Assembly (NCBI GenBank): GCA_002728715.1
Contig: PBVQ01000028.1
Span: 1-46,014 of the forward strand
Source: Dehalococcoidia bacterium
GTDB taxonomy: Bacteria > Chloroflexota > Dehalococcoidia > Lucifugimonadales > Lucifugimonadaceae
Reading direction: 5' to 3'
Length of the DNA: 46,014 nucleotides
Positions 26,871-35,797 of the stretch are shown here, one piece after another. How positions within the stretch are numbered: position 1 is the stretch's first letter; every line of letters begins with the position of its first letter. Under the pieces are notes generated by a model that made no database searches, was not told where the DNA came from, and was given only the letters and a program-made list of their open reading frames with translations. Both the position numbers and the translations under genes were made by a program.

Positions 26871-27113
26871 TTATTCGGGAGTTCTTCCTCTTTCATCTGA
26901 ATGCCTGTCAACTCTTTCATTTATAATTTCTCCCATAATTCTTCTTGCCTCGTCAATTATAGATATATCAGGGGCATTTTCATCATCTAACATTTCAGCT
27001 TCGTCGATCCATTCCCATATTTCTTCTTGGGCTTCTCTTAACTCCTTCGCAGTCATTAGATTAAGTTTTAAGTTGTTAAGATGTACTGGGAAATTATCAA
27101 ACTTATTATCCAT
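26871..27113 (-). CDS. Small acidic helical protein of unknown function downstream of gnd
   Basis: 80 residues, rich in Glu and Asp, with a predicted helix NLMTAKELREAQEEIWEWID and another DEARRIMGEIINERV. I recognise no family. Its ATG lies inside the end of gnd (8-base overlap, ATGGATAA), which supports it as a translated last gene of the carbohydrate operon. It ends one base from the convergent dehydrogenase. Confidence 0.6.
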   Translation of the reverse strand: MDNKFDNFPVHLNNLKLNLMTAKELREAQEEIWEWIDEAEMLDDENAPDISIIDEARRIMGEIINERVDRHSDERGRTPE

Positions 27114-28011
27114 TTTTTACTTCGTGTCCTCCAAAGCCTTTTCTCATAGCAGATAATACCTTACCACTAATTGGTTCAATTTGCCTGGATCTAAATCTAG
27201 CAAATAATGCAGCGGTTATTACAGGGGTAGGAATACCTAATTCAATAGACTCTTCAATAGTCCATCTTCCTTCTCCAGAATCATCTACATATGAGCTGAA
27301 GTTATCAAGATTTTTATCGTTGCTTAATTCATCAGAAATTAAATCAATTAACCATGATTTAATTACGCTTCCATCTTTCCAATTATTTACTATTTCTGAA
27401 ATATTTAGCTTGTATTCAGATTTGTTTTTTAGTAACTCAATCCCCTCTGCAATAGCTTGCATCATTCCGTATTCAATACCATTATGTATCATTTTGACAT
27501 AGTGTCCAGAACCACTCTCTCCTACGTATAAGTTACCTTTAGAGTCTTTTGGGGTGAGTGAATTAAAGATAGGTCTTAATTTTTCGTAAATATTTTTTTC
27601 TCCACCTATAGTTAGGCAATAACCATTTTTTAGTCCCCATATGCCACCACTAGTTCCACAATCAATAAGATGAATATCAAGCTTCTTTGCATCATCGAAT
27701 CTTGCTCTGGTTAATTTATAATTTGAGTTGCCCCCATCTATAATAATATCTTCAGGTGACAAAATACCTAAGAGCTTAGTAAAAGTTTTTTGTGTGATTT
27801 TGCCGGATGGGAGCATCATCCATACTATTTTAGGAGATAGATCTAAAGAATTAATATCTTCAAGAGAATCAATTATTTTTGCTCCATATTTTTTAATAAT
27901 ATTAGATTGGTTTTTATCAGAATCAAATCCTATAATATTATGATTATCTTTGAGTAATTTTTTTGCAATATTACCTCCCATTTTCCCTAGGCCAACAATT
28001 ATTATATTCAT
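27106..28011 (-). CDS. gnd: 6-phosphogluconate dehydrogenase, decarboxylating (short form)
   Basis: Converts 6-phosphogluconate to ribulose 5-phosphate, CO2 and NAD(P)H. The Rossmann loop IVGLGKMGGNIAKKLL opens the protein; MLPSG, GNSNYK, DCGTSGGIWGLKNGY with the substrate loop, and HYVKMIHNGIEYGMMQAIAEG carrying the catalytic Lys and Asn follow. The family ending RWTIEESIELGIPTPVITAAL is present. It is the 300-residue class rather than the 470-residue E. coli form; short forms often prefer NAD+. The ATG follows TAGGAAAC. It lies in one operon with pgi, tal and rpiB. Confidence 0.94.
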   Translation of the reverse strand: MNIIIVGLGKMGGNIAKKLLKDNHNIIGFDSDKNQSNIIKKYGAKIIDSLEDINSLDLSPKIVWMMLPSGKITQKTFTKLLGILSPEDIIIDGGNSNYKLTRARFDDAKKLDIHLIDCGTSGGIWGLKNGYCLTIGGEKNIYEKLRPIFNSLTPKDSKGNLYVGESGSGHYVKMIHNGIEYGMMQAIAEGIELLKNKSEYKLNISEIVNNWKDGSVIKSWLIDLISDELSNDKNLDNFSSYVDDSGEGRWTIEESIELGIPTPVITAALFARFRSRQIEPISGKVLSAMRKGFGGHEVKNG

Positions 28012-28021
28012 TTATTGTTTC

Positions 28022-28882
28022 CTATAATAATTCATATATCTTGTTTGAATTTTCAAGATTATTATAAGTGTTTAGTATATCTGTAAATATTGTGTTACTA
28101 AAATCTTTTTCGGAAATTTTTTCATTTAAGAAATCTTTTAGTATAAGTTCATAATTATAATCTGAGATGACCACACCGTTGATTCCATAAGATTTCCCAA
28201 AAGTTTTAGGCTTGTTAGGTTTTTTATAATAAGTACTAGAATTTCTTATAAGGATAGAATTTTTACGATCGTCTAAATGTATCATTGCGCTGGCAGTAGA
28301 TATAAAATCTGAGTCGGTGTTATCACCAATAATCCATATATCGGGATTCACGCTAAAATTATGTAGATTTTCCACGATATTAACTAACATGATTTTGTCT
28401 ACATCGTTTTCTTCCCCAAAATTTTTCAAATCTTTTTCAGATGGTTTTATGATTAATTCTAGTATAAATTTTGAACCGTTTTGTCTTATCTGGTCACAAA
28501 CTAATTTTAAATCATATAACGGCTTATAGCTTTTATCTATGATTTTGCTAGCATCTAATCTTATTGTCTGATAATCATAATCAATATTGCTGGGCTTACG
28601 ATTGTTTTGATTTATACCAGTATATATATCATTACTTTTGGCTCTTAAGATACTAGATTCACTTATATGATCATCTCCCAAAAGTAAAAAACTTTCTTTG
28701 CTAATAGATTTATTGGATAATTCAATTATACTTTTTGTAATGAGATTGTAAAAATCGGAAATTTTTTTATTAATTAATGAATCTTGAAGTAATTCATTTT
28801 TGAATACCTTATTTTTGATTTCTAAGGCGTTACTTATATCTACTAGAATATTATTAACATTTTGTTGCTCGGACATTGTCAT
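28022..28882 (-). CDS. DUF2090-like protein (IolC-type aldolase relative), divergent
   Basis: 286 residues with no strong motif. The second half follows the order of the DUF2090 domain, the aldolase-like barrel attached to IolC: KLVCDQIRQNGSKFILELI..PSEKDL, NPDIWIIGDN, RKNSILIRNSS, then GKSYGINGVVISDYNYELILKDFLNEKISEKDFSN, which matches the family's GFAVGRT-type strand and the helix with a xGKIxxxEA pattern. The similarity is weak, and I cannot place a Schiff-base lysine. Its position between gnd and pgi suggests a sugar-phosphate role. ATG 28882 or 28876 are both possible starts; the pgi stop is two bases away. Confidence 0.45.
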   Translation of the reverse strand: MTMSEQQNVNNILVDISNALEIKNKVFKNELLQDSLINKKISDFYNLITKSIIELSNKSISKESFLLLGDDHISESSILRAKSNDIYTGINQNNRKPSNIDYDYQTIRLDASKIIDKSYKPLYDLKLVCDQIRQNGSKFILELIIKPSEKDLKNFGEENDVDKIMLVNIVENLHNFSVNPDIWIIGDNTDSDFISTASAMIHLDDRKNSILIRNSSTYYKKPNKPKTFGKSYGINGVVISDYNYELILKDFLNEKISEKDFSNTIFTDILNTYNNLENSNKIYELL

Positions 28883-28884
28883 AA

Positions 28885-30348
28885 TTATACTCTCAGTCTT
28901 AGAACTCTTTTCGCAATTTTTTTCATAATATCATACTCACTCAATGCTTGGGCATGAAGTATTTTAGATAATTCATAATATTTACTGTTTTCATCTAAAA
29001 TATAACTGTTTTCAATAAAAATATAAGCAACATTTTTTATGCCAGATTTGAATAATTGTCCAATAGAATGAAGATATCTTGGAGCTTCCAAAATTATACA
29101 TGATTTCCCATATTTATTATAAATAAGCATTTGTATGTTTTTAATATAATTTTGTGATTTTTCTGAGTTGTCACTATAGTCTAATATAACTACACAGCTA
29201 ATTTTTTCATCTAATTCCATAGAGGTAAAATCATCATAGACTGGTTGAATAAGTTTTTCTTCAACTAGGTATTTTTCTGTAAGATTTTTTGATTTTTCAA
29301 CATTCGGCTGGTCAAAAGGATTAATATTCATTAACTTTCCTAAAATACTAACCACCATTTGCCACTTAAAAAATTCTCCAGAGATTGAACTTTTATTTTT
29401 TGCGAAATTTATAACTTTTACTGGTACATTATTCTCTAATAGTTCATTTGCATATATATTAGTTTTTTCATCAGGATCAATGATTAGAAAGATTCTATTC
29501 ATTAGTTTAGGATTATCTAATTTTGTTATTTCATTAACTATTGGTAGAAAACCTTCATTTTTTTTTCCTAATGATTCTGATATGAGTTGCTCAAGCCATA
29601 AGGAAAAATTTAATGTTTTACTACTACTAACTATATTAATTATTCTTAAGTTATTTTTATAGCAACTCATTAGAAATCCAGCTAATTCTATTGCGGGGTT
29701 TGAAGAATTGTTGCTTAAGCATTTTTGTTTCATCTTAATTGCATACTTTCCAAATTCTTCAATGTTATACCCTGCCAGATAAGCAGATAATATTCCATAT
29801 TCGCTTAGTGATGAATATCTTCCGCCTATATTGCCTTCAGAATTAATATACATAAAATATTTTTTATCTTTTTGTTGTTTGACATCTGATATTTTTATAA
29901 TGTTTTTTGTTTTTACAAATAATTTTTTTGTGAAATAATTTTCTAATGTTTTAGTTTCAATTGTTCTACCAGATTTTGAGCAAAAAATAAATATTGATTT
30001 TTCTATACTGATTTTTTCCTCAAGGGATTTAATATATGAAAATTTAATACTATCTAGATAAAATATATTGATTGTCTTATTGTTTTGAGACAATCCCAGT
30101 ATTGTTTTTGCTGATTCAATACTTCCTCCCATACCTATAAATATGACATTTTCTATCTTTTCTTCAGCTATTTTATTTTTTATAGCTATGAACTTTTTAT
30201 TTATATTTGTTATTTTTTCAGGAAGATTTATCCAGCCTAAATAATTTTTTATAGATTTATCCCTAATAAAATTTTTTATGAGTTCATCATTGATGATTTT
30301 ATTTTGAATTAAGTTTGAATTTTCATTAATTATTTGTAATTTTTTCAA
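28885..30348 (-). CDS. pgi: Glucose-6-phosphate isomerase
   Basis: Interconverts glucose 6-phosphate and fructose 6-phosphate. Sugar-isomerase (SIS) folds are recognised by VIFIGMGGSIESAKTI, the phosphate loop FCSKSGRTIETKTL, and GGRYSSLSEYGILSAYLAGYN; the late FDQPNVEKSK is a Pgi hallmark. The sequence is divergent from E. coli but of similar type to forms fused to transaldolase in some bacteria. The start is TTG 30348 inside the tal stop (TTGA, 4-base overlap), so the two are tightly coupled, as a natural precursor or remnant of the tal-pgi fusion. Length is 487. Confidence 0.9.
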   Translation of the reverse strand: MKKLQIINENSNLIQNKIINDELIKNFIRDKSIKNYLGWINLPEKITNINKKFIAIKNKIAEEKIENVIFIGMGGSIESAKTILGLSQNNKTINIFYLDSIKFSYIKSLEEKISIEKSIFIFCSKSGRTIETKTLENYFTKKLFVKTKNIIKISDVKQQKDKKYFMYINSEGNIGGRYSSLSEYGILSAYLAGYNIEEFGKYAIKMKQKCLSNNSSNPAIELAGFLMSCYKNNLRIINIVSSSKTLNFSLWLEQLISESLGKKNEGFLPIVNEITKLDNPKLMNRIFLIIDPDEKTNIYANELLENNVPVKVINFAKNKSSISGEFFKWQMVVSILGKLMNINPFDQPNVEKSKNLTEKYLVEEKLIQPVYDDFTSMELDEKISCVVILDYSDNSEKSQNYIKNIQMLIYNKYGKSCIILEAPRYLHSIGQLFKSGIKNVAYIFIENSYILDENSKYYELSKILHAQALSEYDIMKKIAKRVLRLRV

Positions 30349-31451
30349 CTTTTCAATTTTGATAATTTATCATTTATTTTGTTTAGTAATGAATCGTATG
30401 AATCTCTAAATGCTTTTATCCCATCTTGTAATAATTGATTGGTAATATGATTAAAATTTATACCTTGTTTTGCTAAAAATTTAATATTATCTTCAGCTTT
30501 ATCAATATTTTCTATCAATGAATTATTAGGTTTTCCAGTATGGGAAAAATTATTGAAAGTTTCTAAAGGTATTGTATTAATTGTTTCTTCTCCTACAAGA
30601 TTATTAAGGTACAAATTTTTATCATAATCAGGATTTTTTACGCTGGTGGAAGCCCATAGTGGCTTCTGTACTTTTGCACCAGTACTATATAAGGGGAAAA
30701 AAGAGCCTTGTCCATAAAGATTTTTGTCAAATATTTTTTTGTATTTATCATAAGCAATCTTAGCATTTGAAATACCTATTTTCCCTTTTAATTGTGAATT
30801 TTTATCTAGTAAATTATCTACAGCTGTATCGATTCTGCTTATAAAAAAAGATGCTACTGAACACACTGAACTAGTTGCTCCTAATCCTGATTTTGCAAAC
30901 TCTGTAAGCCCATCTAAGTATGCATATGCAGTTTTTTCGTACTGTTCAACCGAAAATAGAAGTGTAATGTTAACATTTATTCCCTTAGATATTAGCGTTT
31001 TTACAGCAACAAATCCTTCATTAGTTCCAGGAACTTTTATCATTACGTTGGGTTCATTAATTTTATTCCATAGTCTATCAGCTTCCACTATTGTAGCTTC
31101 TGAATTATTCGCATGTTGAGGTGAAACTTCAATACTCACATAACCGTCATTAAAATTAGAAGATTGATAAGTTTTTCTTAATAAATTTGCTGCTTTTTTA
31201 ATATCATCTATTGCTAATTTTTCAAAAATTTCTTCTGTTGTTTTAGATGTTTTTGAGTATTCAATAAGTGCAGAATCGTAAACGTTACTTTCTCCTATTG
31301 CTTTATCAAAAATCGTAGGATTAGATGTTATACCGGTAATACCAGCATTGATTAGATTTTCAATTTCTCCAGAGTTTATCATCTCTCGGCTTATAGAATC
31401 AAGCCATAATGATTGACCCATTGATTTTTTTGATTTAATTATTTTATTCAT
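30345..31451 (-). CDS. tal: Transaldolase
   Basis: Moves a three-carbon dihydroxyacetone unit between sugar phosphates in the non-oxidative pentose-phosphate pathway. The N-terminus WLDSISREMI...GITGITSNPTIFDKAI is the family signature; the Schiff-base lysine is Lys139 in NVMIKVPGTNEG. ATG 31451 is chosen because GAAGATTG lies upstream at normal spacing and it begins MNKIIKSKKSMGQSLWLD; a TTG at 31460 is an alternative. The 368-residue length is the longer actinobacterial/cyanobacterial class. It overlaps rpiB by 8 bases and pgi by 4. Confidence 0.94.
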   Translation of the reverse strand: MNKIIKSKKSMGQSLWLDSISREMINSGEIENLINAGITGITSNPTIFDKAIGESNVYDSALIEYSKTSKTTEEIFEKLAIDDIKKAANLLRKTYQSSNFNDGYVSIEVSPQHANNSEATIVEADRLWNKINEPNVMIKVPGTNEGFVAVKTLISKGINVNITLLFSVEQYEKTAYAYLDGLTEFAKSGLGATSSVCSVASFFISRIDTAVDNLLDKNSQLKGKIGISNAKIAYDKYKKIFDKNLYGQGSFFPLYSTGAKVQKPLWASTSVKNPDYDKNLYLNNLVGEETINTIPLETFNNFSHTGKPNNSLIENIDKAEDNIKFLAKQGINFNHITNQLLQDGIKAFRDSYDSLLNKINDKLSKLKS

Positions 31452-31896
31452 TATTTTCAATCTTCTTTACTTTGTTTAATCTTCGTATAAACCTTTCCTC
31501 TTTACTTTCTAATTTTGCTTCAATAAATGAAACTACTAATTCTTCTGCTAGAGCTGCTCCTACAACTCTAGCTCCGAGGCACAGTACATTCATATCGTCA
31601 TGCTTAACTCCTTGAGAAGCAGAATAAGTATCATGGCATAAACCTGCTCTAACTCCCTTATATTTGTTTGCAACTATATTTGCTCCAACACCACTTCCGC
31701 AAACTATTATTCCTTTTTTTGCAGTGTTTTTTTGAACTGCTTTTGATACTGGAGCCGCAAAATCAGGAAAATCATCTTCTGGATCAATTTCATAAGCACC
31801 CATATCTAAAACTTCATGACCCATACGTTTAATTATTTTGATGATATCTTTTTTTAGTGGAAACCCACCATGATCAAATCCTATTGCAATTTTCAT
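31444..31896 (-). CDS. rpiB: Ribose-5-phosphate isomerase B
   Basis: Interconverts ribose 5-phosphate and ribulose 5-phosphate. MKIAIGFDHGGFPLKK opens the protein with Asp8-His9; the catalytic Cys66 is in IIVCGSGVGANIVANK, and His88 and His99 lie in GLCHDTYSAS and VKHDDMNVLCLGARV. ATG 31896 gives 150 residues, the usual length, and avoids overlap with the upstream gene; an in-frame ATG at 31926 would add ten unrelated residues inside that gene. A LacAB-type galactose 6-phosphate isomerase would look similar, but gnd, tal and pgi alongside favour RpiB. Confidence 0.92.
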   Translation of the reverse strand: MKIAIGFDHGGFPLKKDIIKIIKRMGHEVLDMGAYEIDPEDDFPDFAAPVSKAVQKNTAKKGIIVCGSGVGANIVANKYKGVRAGLCHDTYSASQGVKHDDMNVLCLGARVVGAALAEELVVSFIEAKLESKEERFIRRLNKVKKIENNE

Positions 31897-31913
31897 ATTT
31901 ATTCTTTCTTTAT

Positions 31914-32885
31914 TTAATTTATCCAAAAAAGGTGAGAACCTTGAACTTTAGTTCTAATTTTATAGAGTGACGTATCACCACAAATATATAGTGTTTTGCC
32001 TTCATTATCTCCAAAAACCAAATTAGCTGTAGCTTGTTCTGGTATAAGTATTTTACCCAAAAGTTTACCAGATGGATCATAACAGTGAACTCCATCTTTT
32101 GCACTTGTCCAAATGTTTTCGTTGATATCTACCCTAAAACCATCAGGTATACCAGGCCTAACCTTCACAAATAATTTTTTATTACTTAATTTATTATTAC
32201 TAACATCAAATATAGATATTGTGCCTGGCTTTCCTGAATCTGCAATGTAAAGTTTAGTTTCATCATGTGAAAAAGCTAAACCATTTGGTCTGTCACATGT
32301 TTTATCAACAATTGATGTTTTATTAGAATCCGGTTCATAAATGTATGTATAATTACCTCCAATTTCAGAATCTCTTTGATTTCCTTCTCTTTCAGAGATA
32401 ATACCGTATGGTGGATCTGTAAACCAGATCGTTCCATCATTTTTTATAACTAAGTCATTGGGTGAGTTTAGTCTTTTTCCCTCATATTTACTAGTTAATT
32501 CTACTATTTCGTTATCGGAATTAGTTAAAGTTATTCTATTAGTTCTATGCTCACAAGAAACTAGGTCCCCATCCATATTTCTGTAATTACCATTTGAATT
32601 GTTTGAAGGTTCTCTGTGAACAAAAGTTTGTTTTTTGTTAATTTCGTATCTAAGCATTCTATTATTAGGAATATCTGACCAGATCACTAAATTTCCTTCT
32701 GGGAAATAAACGGGTCCTTCTGCCCACTCACACCCTTTCCATAAATTTACGAGTTCTGATTTTGGATCAATTAGTTGTAAGAATTTTTTATCATATATCT
32801 CAATAGGATTTGCTTTTCTTTTTTCTAGAACTTCATGTGAAGTTTCGTTTCTATGATTTTCCCAAATTTTACTTTCAGCGAGCAT
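31914..32885 (-). CDS. SMP-30/gluconolactonase family protein (second copy)
   Basis: Six-bladed propeller lactonase, probably hydrolysing a sugar lactone. Metal-site elements are CEWAEGPVYFPEGNLVIWSD, the Asn/Asp stretch LNSPNDLVIKNDGTIWFTDPPYG, RPNGLAFSHDETKLYIADSG and IPDGFRVDINENIWTSAKDG. ATG 32885 is preferred over 32921, because AAGGATG precedes it and overlap with the upstream copy is avoided; the product is 323 residues with an extra 60-residue N-terminal part. It is closely related in layout to the copy just upstream, pointing to a tandem duplication. A 6-phosphogluconolactonase role is possible but not shown by sequence. Confidence 0.9.
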   Translation of the reverse strand: MLAESKIWENHRNETSHEVLEKRKANPIEIYDKKFLQLIDPKSELVNLWKGCEWAEGPVYFPEGNLVIWSDIPNNRMLRYEINKKQTFVHREPSNNSNGNYRNMDGDLVSCEHRTNRITLTNSDNEIVELTSKYEGKRLNSPNDLVIKNDGTIWFTDPPYGIISEREGNQRDSEIGGNYTYIYEPDSNKTSIVDKTCDRPNGLAFSHDETKLYIADSGKPGTISIFDVSNNKLSNKKLFVKVRPGIPDGFRVDINENIWTSAKDGVHCYDPSGKLLGKILIPEQATANLVFGDNEGKTLYICGDTSLYKIRTKVQGSHLFWIN

Positions 32886-32899
32886 AGTTACATCCTTAA

Positions 32900-33790
32900 T
32901 TAGATTAAATTTAATTTCCAAACCGAACTTGTTGCAGTTATAAACAATGTTTTATTATTTTTCATGCCAAAACATAAATTAGCACAAACCTCTGGTGTAT
33001 TAATTTTACCTAATAATTTTTTATTTTCATCATATATTTGTACCCCGCTGCCTGAAGATGTCCATAAATTATTCTTATCATCAATCTTTATACCATCAGG
33101 AACATATGGTTCTATATTAGTAAATACACTAGGATTTTCAACTCTATCTTTGATTAGATCAAAAACTACTATATTATGATTCCTAAATTTCCCGTGAGTT
33201 CTGCCTGTGTCGCTAACATATAATTTACGTTCATCTTTAGAAAAACAAATACCATTAGGTTTATCAAAATCTTCGCTTATAAAAGTGATATTTTTACTTT
33301 TTGGATCTATTCTATATACTCTATTTCGATCTTGTTCAGGGGCTTTACCGTGCCCTAATTTAACTTCTAAAAACCCATAATCTGGATCAGTAAACCATAC
33401 AGAATCATCTGATTTTACTACTACATCATTAGGCGATGTTAGTTTTTTCCCATTATAAGAGTCGGCAAGTATAGTTATATCTCCATTATGTTCTATTCTT
33501 ATAACTTTTCTCTTGGAGGTTAAGCAAGATATGAGTCGTCCTTGATTGTCTATTGCGTTCCCATTTGCATGCCCACTAGGATTCCTAAATAATTTTGTGC
33601 CTTTGATTTCCGACCATTCAAAAATTGAATCATTAGGTATATCACTAAAGATTAATTTTTCATTATTTTTATCCCAACAAGGTCCCTCTGTGAATGAAAA
33701 TTTACCTGGTAATTTTTCTAGTGGAGATTTTATATTTATAATCGAATGAAATTTTTCATCAAAAATTTCAAAAATTTTATTTTTATCCAT
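32900..33790 (-). CDS. SMP-30/gluconolactonase family protein (first copy)
   Basis: First gene of the carbohydrate operon, 296 residues. Metal-site elements are FSFTEGPCWDKNNEKLIFSD, LTSPNDVVVKSDDSVWFTDPDYG, KPNGICFSKDERKLYVSDTG and VPDGIKIDDKNNLWTSSGSG, each aligning with the second copy. TGAGGATTG precedes the ATG. It would give gluconate or another aldonate from its lactone, which the FGGY kinase at 24445 could phosphorylate for Gnd. It is divergent from the ceramidase-like gene with 44 bases between starts. Confidence 0.91.
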   Translation of the reverse strand: MDKNKIFEIFDEKFHSIINIKSPLEKLPGKFSFTEGPCWDKNNEKLIFSDIPNDSIFEWSEIKGTKLFRNPSGHANGNAIDNQGRLISCLTSKRKVIRIEHNGDITILADSYNGKKLTSPNDVVVKSDDSVWFTDPDYGFLEVKLGHGKAPEQDRNRVYRIDPKSKNITFISEDFDKPNGICFSKDERKLYVSDTGRTHGKFRNHNIVVFDLIKDRVENPSVFTNIEPYVPDGIKIDDKNNLWTSSGSGVQIYDENKKLLGKINTPEVCANLCFGMKNNKTLFITATSSVWKLNLI

Positions 33791-33834
33791 ATTACAATCC
33801 TCAAAATAATATATTTCTTATTTTAACAGATAAA

Positions 33835-34944
33835 ATGATCTTTATAGATTGTATAAGTATCTCAGAGAATATGAACTTAGAAATTAAAATATCAATGCAA
33901 GATGAGCAATTTATGGCTGGTTCAGCGAAGTCAGTTATCACTCCTCCTGTGTCTTTCCCAATTTTTAGTCCAGAGTTCAAAACTCGTAAATCAAATGGAA
34001 TTCTTGATGATTTACTGTGTAGGGTAGTGGTAATTGATATTTTTGAAAAAAAAATCATGTTTATTAGTCTTGATATTTGGGGTGTTTCAGATTATCTTCT
34101 AACAAAAATTCGAAAATTAGTTTCGAAAAGTATAAATATTAGTCAACAAGACATTTTTATTTCAGCCACAGGGAATGCTACATCTCCTTCAATTAATGAA
34201 GATGAAAAAATATATAGAAATTACTATAATTATTTGCCTGAACAAATCCTTAGTGCATCTTACATGGCTACAGAAAACTTAGCTCCGGCATCGATAGGTT
34301 CTTTTGCAACCAAACTTCCGAATGTGTCTACTTTTTATGAAAAAGAAAATTATCCTGGTAACCCAGCACTTTTTGTTACAGAAATCATAGGAAAATCAAA
34401 AAATACCATTGCTAAAATTTATAATTTTTCTTGCCCAGCAAATATTATGGGAGAACAAAATCATAGCTGGACAGCTGATTTCCCTGGTTATTCATCTTGG
34501 GCATTAGAACAAAAATATGGTGGAGTATCTATTTTCTTACCTGCTCCATGTTCAGATATTCGTCCTTATAATTGGTGGAAAACAAACTCTAATTTTTCAC
34601 ACTCATCTAGACAATCAGCTGATGTGCAAGCTATGGGATTATTATTAGCTACTCAAGTATCTAATTTCTCTGATGAAGTTTTTTATAAAAGAAATATTAT
34701 TACAAAAACATTTGAAGATAAAGACAATCAATTAAGGATATTGAAACTAGGATATATATTTTTTGTTTTTTCAAATAAGCCTCAGAATAATAAATTTGCT
34801 CGAAGAGTAAGAAAGAAATTTTTATTTTCAAAAATATTTGTTTATTCTGATAATAAGAATTTTACGTTTGATGAAAAAATTAGTTACGACCCTAAGTCAG
34901 TTAAGAAAGCTCAAAATATACTTCAAAAAATGGGTGCTAATTAG
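33835..34944 (+). CDS. Neutral/alkaline ceramidase-like protein lacking zinc histidines
   Basis: Follows the N-terminal domain of the neutral ceramidase family: the GSAKSVITPP opening, the ILDDLLCRVVVIDIFEKKIMFISLDIWG strand pair, and AD-PGY/GA-GD equivalents as WTADFPGYSSWALEQKYGG and PAPCSDIRP (positions 213-244). The family's THTHSGP zinc motif is replaced by ATGNATSPS (111-119), and the later H-P element by CPANI (200-204), so the usual zinc site seems absent. At 369 residues it is the length of bacterial short relatives rather than 650-residue ceramidases. The start is uncertain: ATG 33835, 33871 or 33895. I see no signal peptide. The end overlaps the creatininase gene by four bases. Confidence 0.65.
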   Translation: MIFIDCISISENMNLEIKISMQDEQFMAGSAKSVITPPVSFPIFSPEFKTRKSNGILDDLLCRVVVIDIFEKKIMFISLDIWGVSDYLLTKIRKLVSKSINISQQDIFISATGNATSPSINEDEKIYRNYYNYLPEQILSASYMATENLAPASIGSFATKLPNVSTFYEKENYPGNPALFVTEIIGKSKNTIAKIYNFSCPANIMGEQNHSWTADFPGYSSWALEQKYGGVSIFLPAPCSDIRPYNWWKTNSNFSHSSRQSADVQAMGLLLATQVSNFSDEVFYKRNIITKTFEDKDNQLRILKLGYIFFVFSNKPQNNKFARRVRKKFLFSKIFVYSDNKNFTFDEKISYDPKSVKKAQNILQKMGAN

Positions 34945-35792
34945 CCAGGCATATCTGATTTTGGTTTTGAAGTATGATGATCTTTTCTTTTATTGAATTT
35001 TCTTTTATGAAATTCATTTCCCCATTTAATCAAATTATTAACAGATTCATCAAATAACATTTTACCTTTATCTTTTGTAGCTAGTAATGGTTCTCCTGCT
35101 ATCCCAGTATCAGAATTTTCACTCGTCCAAGAAATCATTGATACTGGACCTTGACCCCAAAGGTCAACCCATTCAAAATCTGATTCATGTTTATTCATTC
35201 CGTAAACTTCATTTACGGCCTTATCCATTTGTATTAGATTTTCATCTAGATGTAATGCCAGGGATGTTTCAGCTTCTCCTGAATGTGCACATCCTCCTGG
35301 AAATTTTGACTCTCTCCATGTAGACATAAATTCTTTATCTACATCCGTTAATCCCCACCAAGATGCCAGTGAAATATTAGCAGTACTTTCTAAATTTATT
35401 TTTCTACATGCTAATTCCAATGGGATCATATTTGAACCATGACCATTTATTACAATGATTTTTTCAAAACCGTTATATGTTAATGATTTGAGCACATCAC
35501 TTATATAGTCTATAAAAGTGTTGTAGTTGATAGTTACAGAGCCTGGAAAATCCATAACATGAGTAGTAAATCCATATGAAACAGGTGGCATGAATAATAA
35601 TCTTTTAGGATTTTTTTTACAAGCTTCTTTTGCTATTTCTGTTGCTGTCCATTTATCCATTTTGATGGGCAAATGAGGTCCATGTTGTTCCATAGTGCCA
35701 ACGGGAAGTATAGGTATTAGTTTCATTTTCACAGCTTCATTGACTTCAGGCCATGTTAAGTCTTCGTATTTCCATTTTCCATTTATACTCAT
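34941..35792 (-). CDS. Creatininase-family metal-dependent amidohydrolase
   Basis: Member of the creatinine amidohydrolase family, which opens cyclic amides or related rings using two metals. Ligands are visible: Glu35 and His37 (GTMEQHGPHLP), Asp46 (IKMDKW), His118 (INGHGSN) and Glu173/Glu175 after His170 (AHSGEAETS); the SWWGL motif at 144-148 is also typical. The family includes MftE, formamide hydrolases in flavin/F420 pathways and creatininase proper, so the substrate is open. At 283 residues it is slightly long, with a basic C-terminal tail. It is the last gene after the replication loader on the minus strand (5 bases apart) and convergent with the ceramidase-like gene. Confidence 0.87.
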   Translation of the reverse strand: MSINGKWKYEDLTWPEVNEAVKMKLIPILPVGTMEQHGPHLPIKMDKWTATEIAKEACKKNPKRLLFMPPVSYGFTTHVMDFPGSVTINYNTFIDYISDVLKSLTYNGFEKIIVINGHGSNMIPLELACRKINLESTANISLASWWGLTDVDKEFMSTWRESKFPGGCAHSGEAETSLALHLDENLIQMDKAVNEVYGMNKHESDFEWVDLWGQGPVSMISWTSENSDTGIAGEPLLATKDKGKMLFDESVNNLIKWGNEFHKRKFNKRKDHHTSKPKSDMPG

Positions 35793-35797
35793 GTTTT

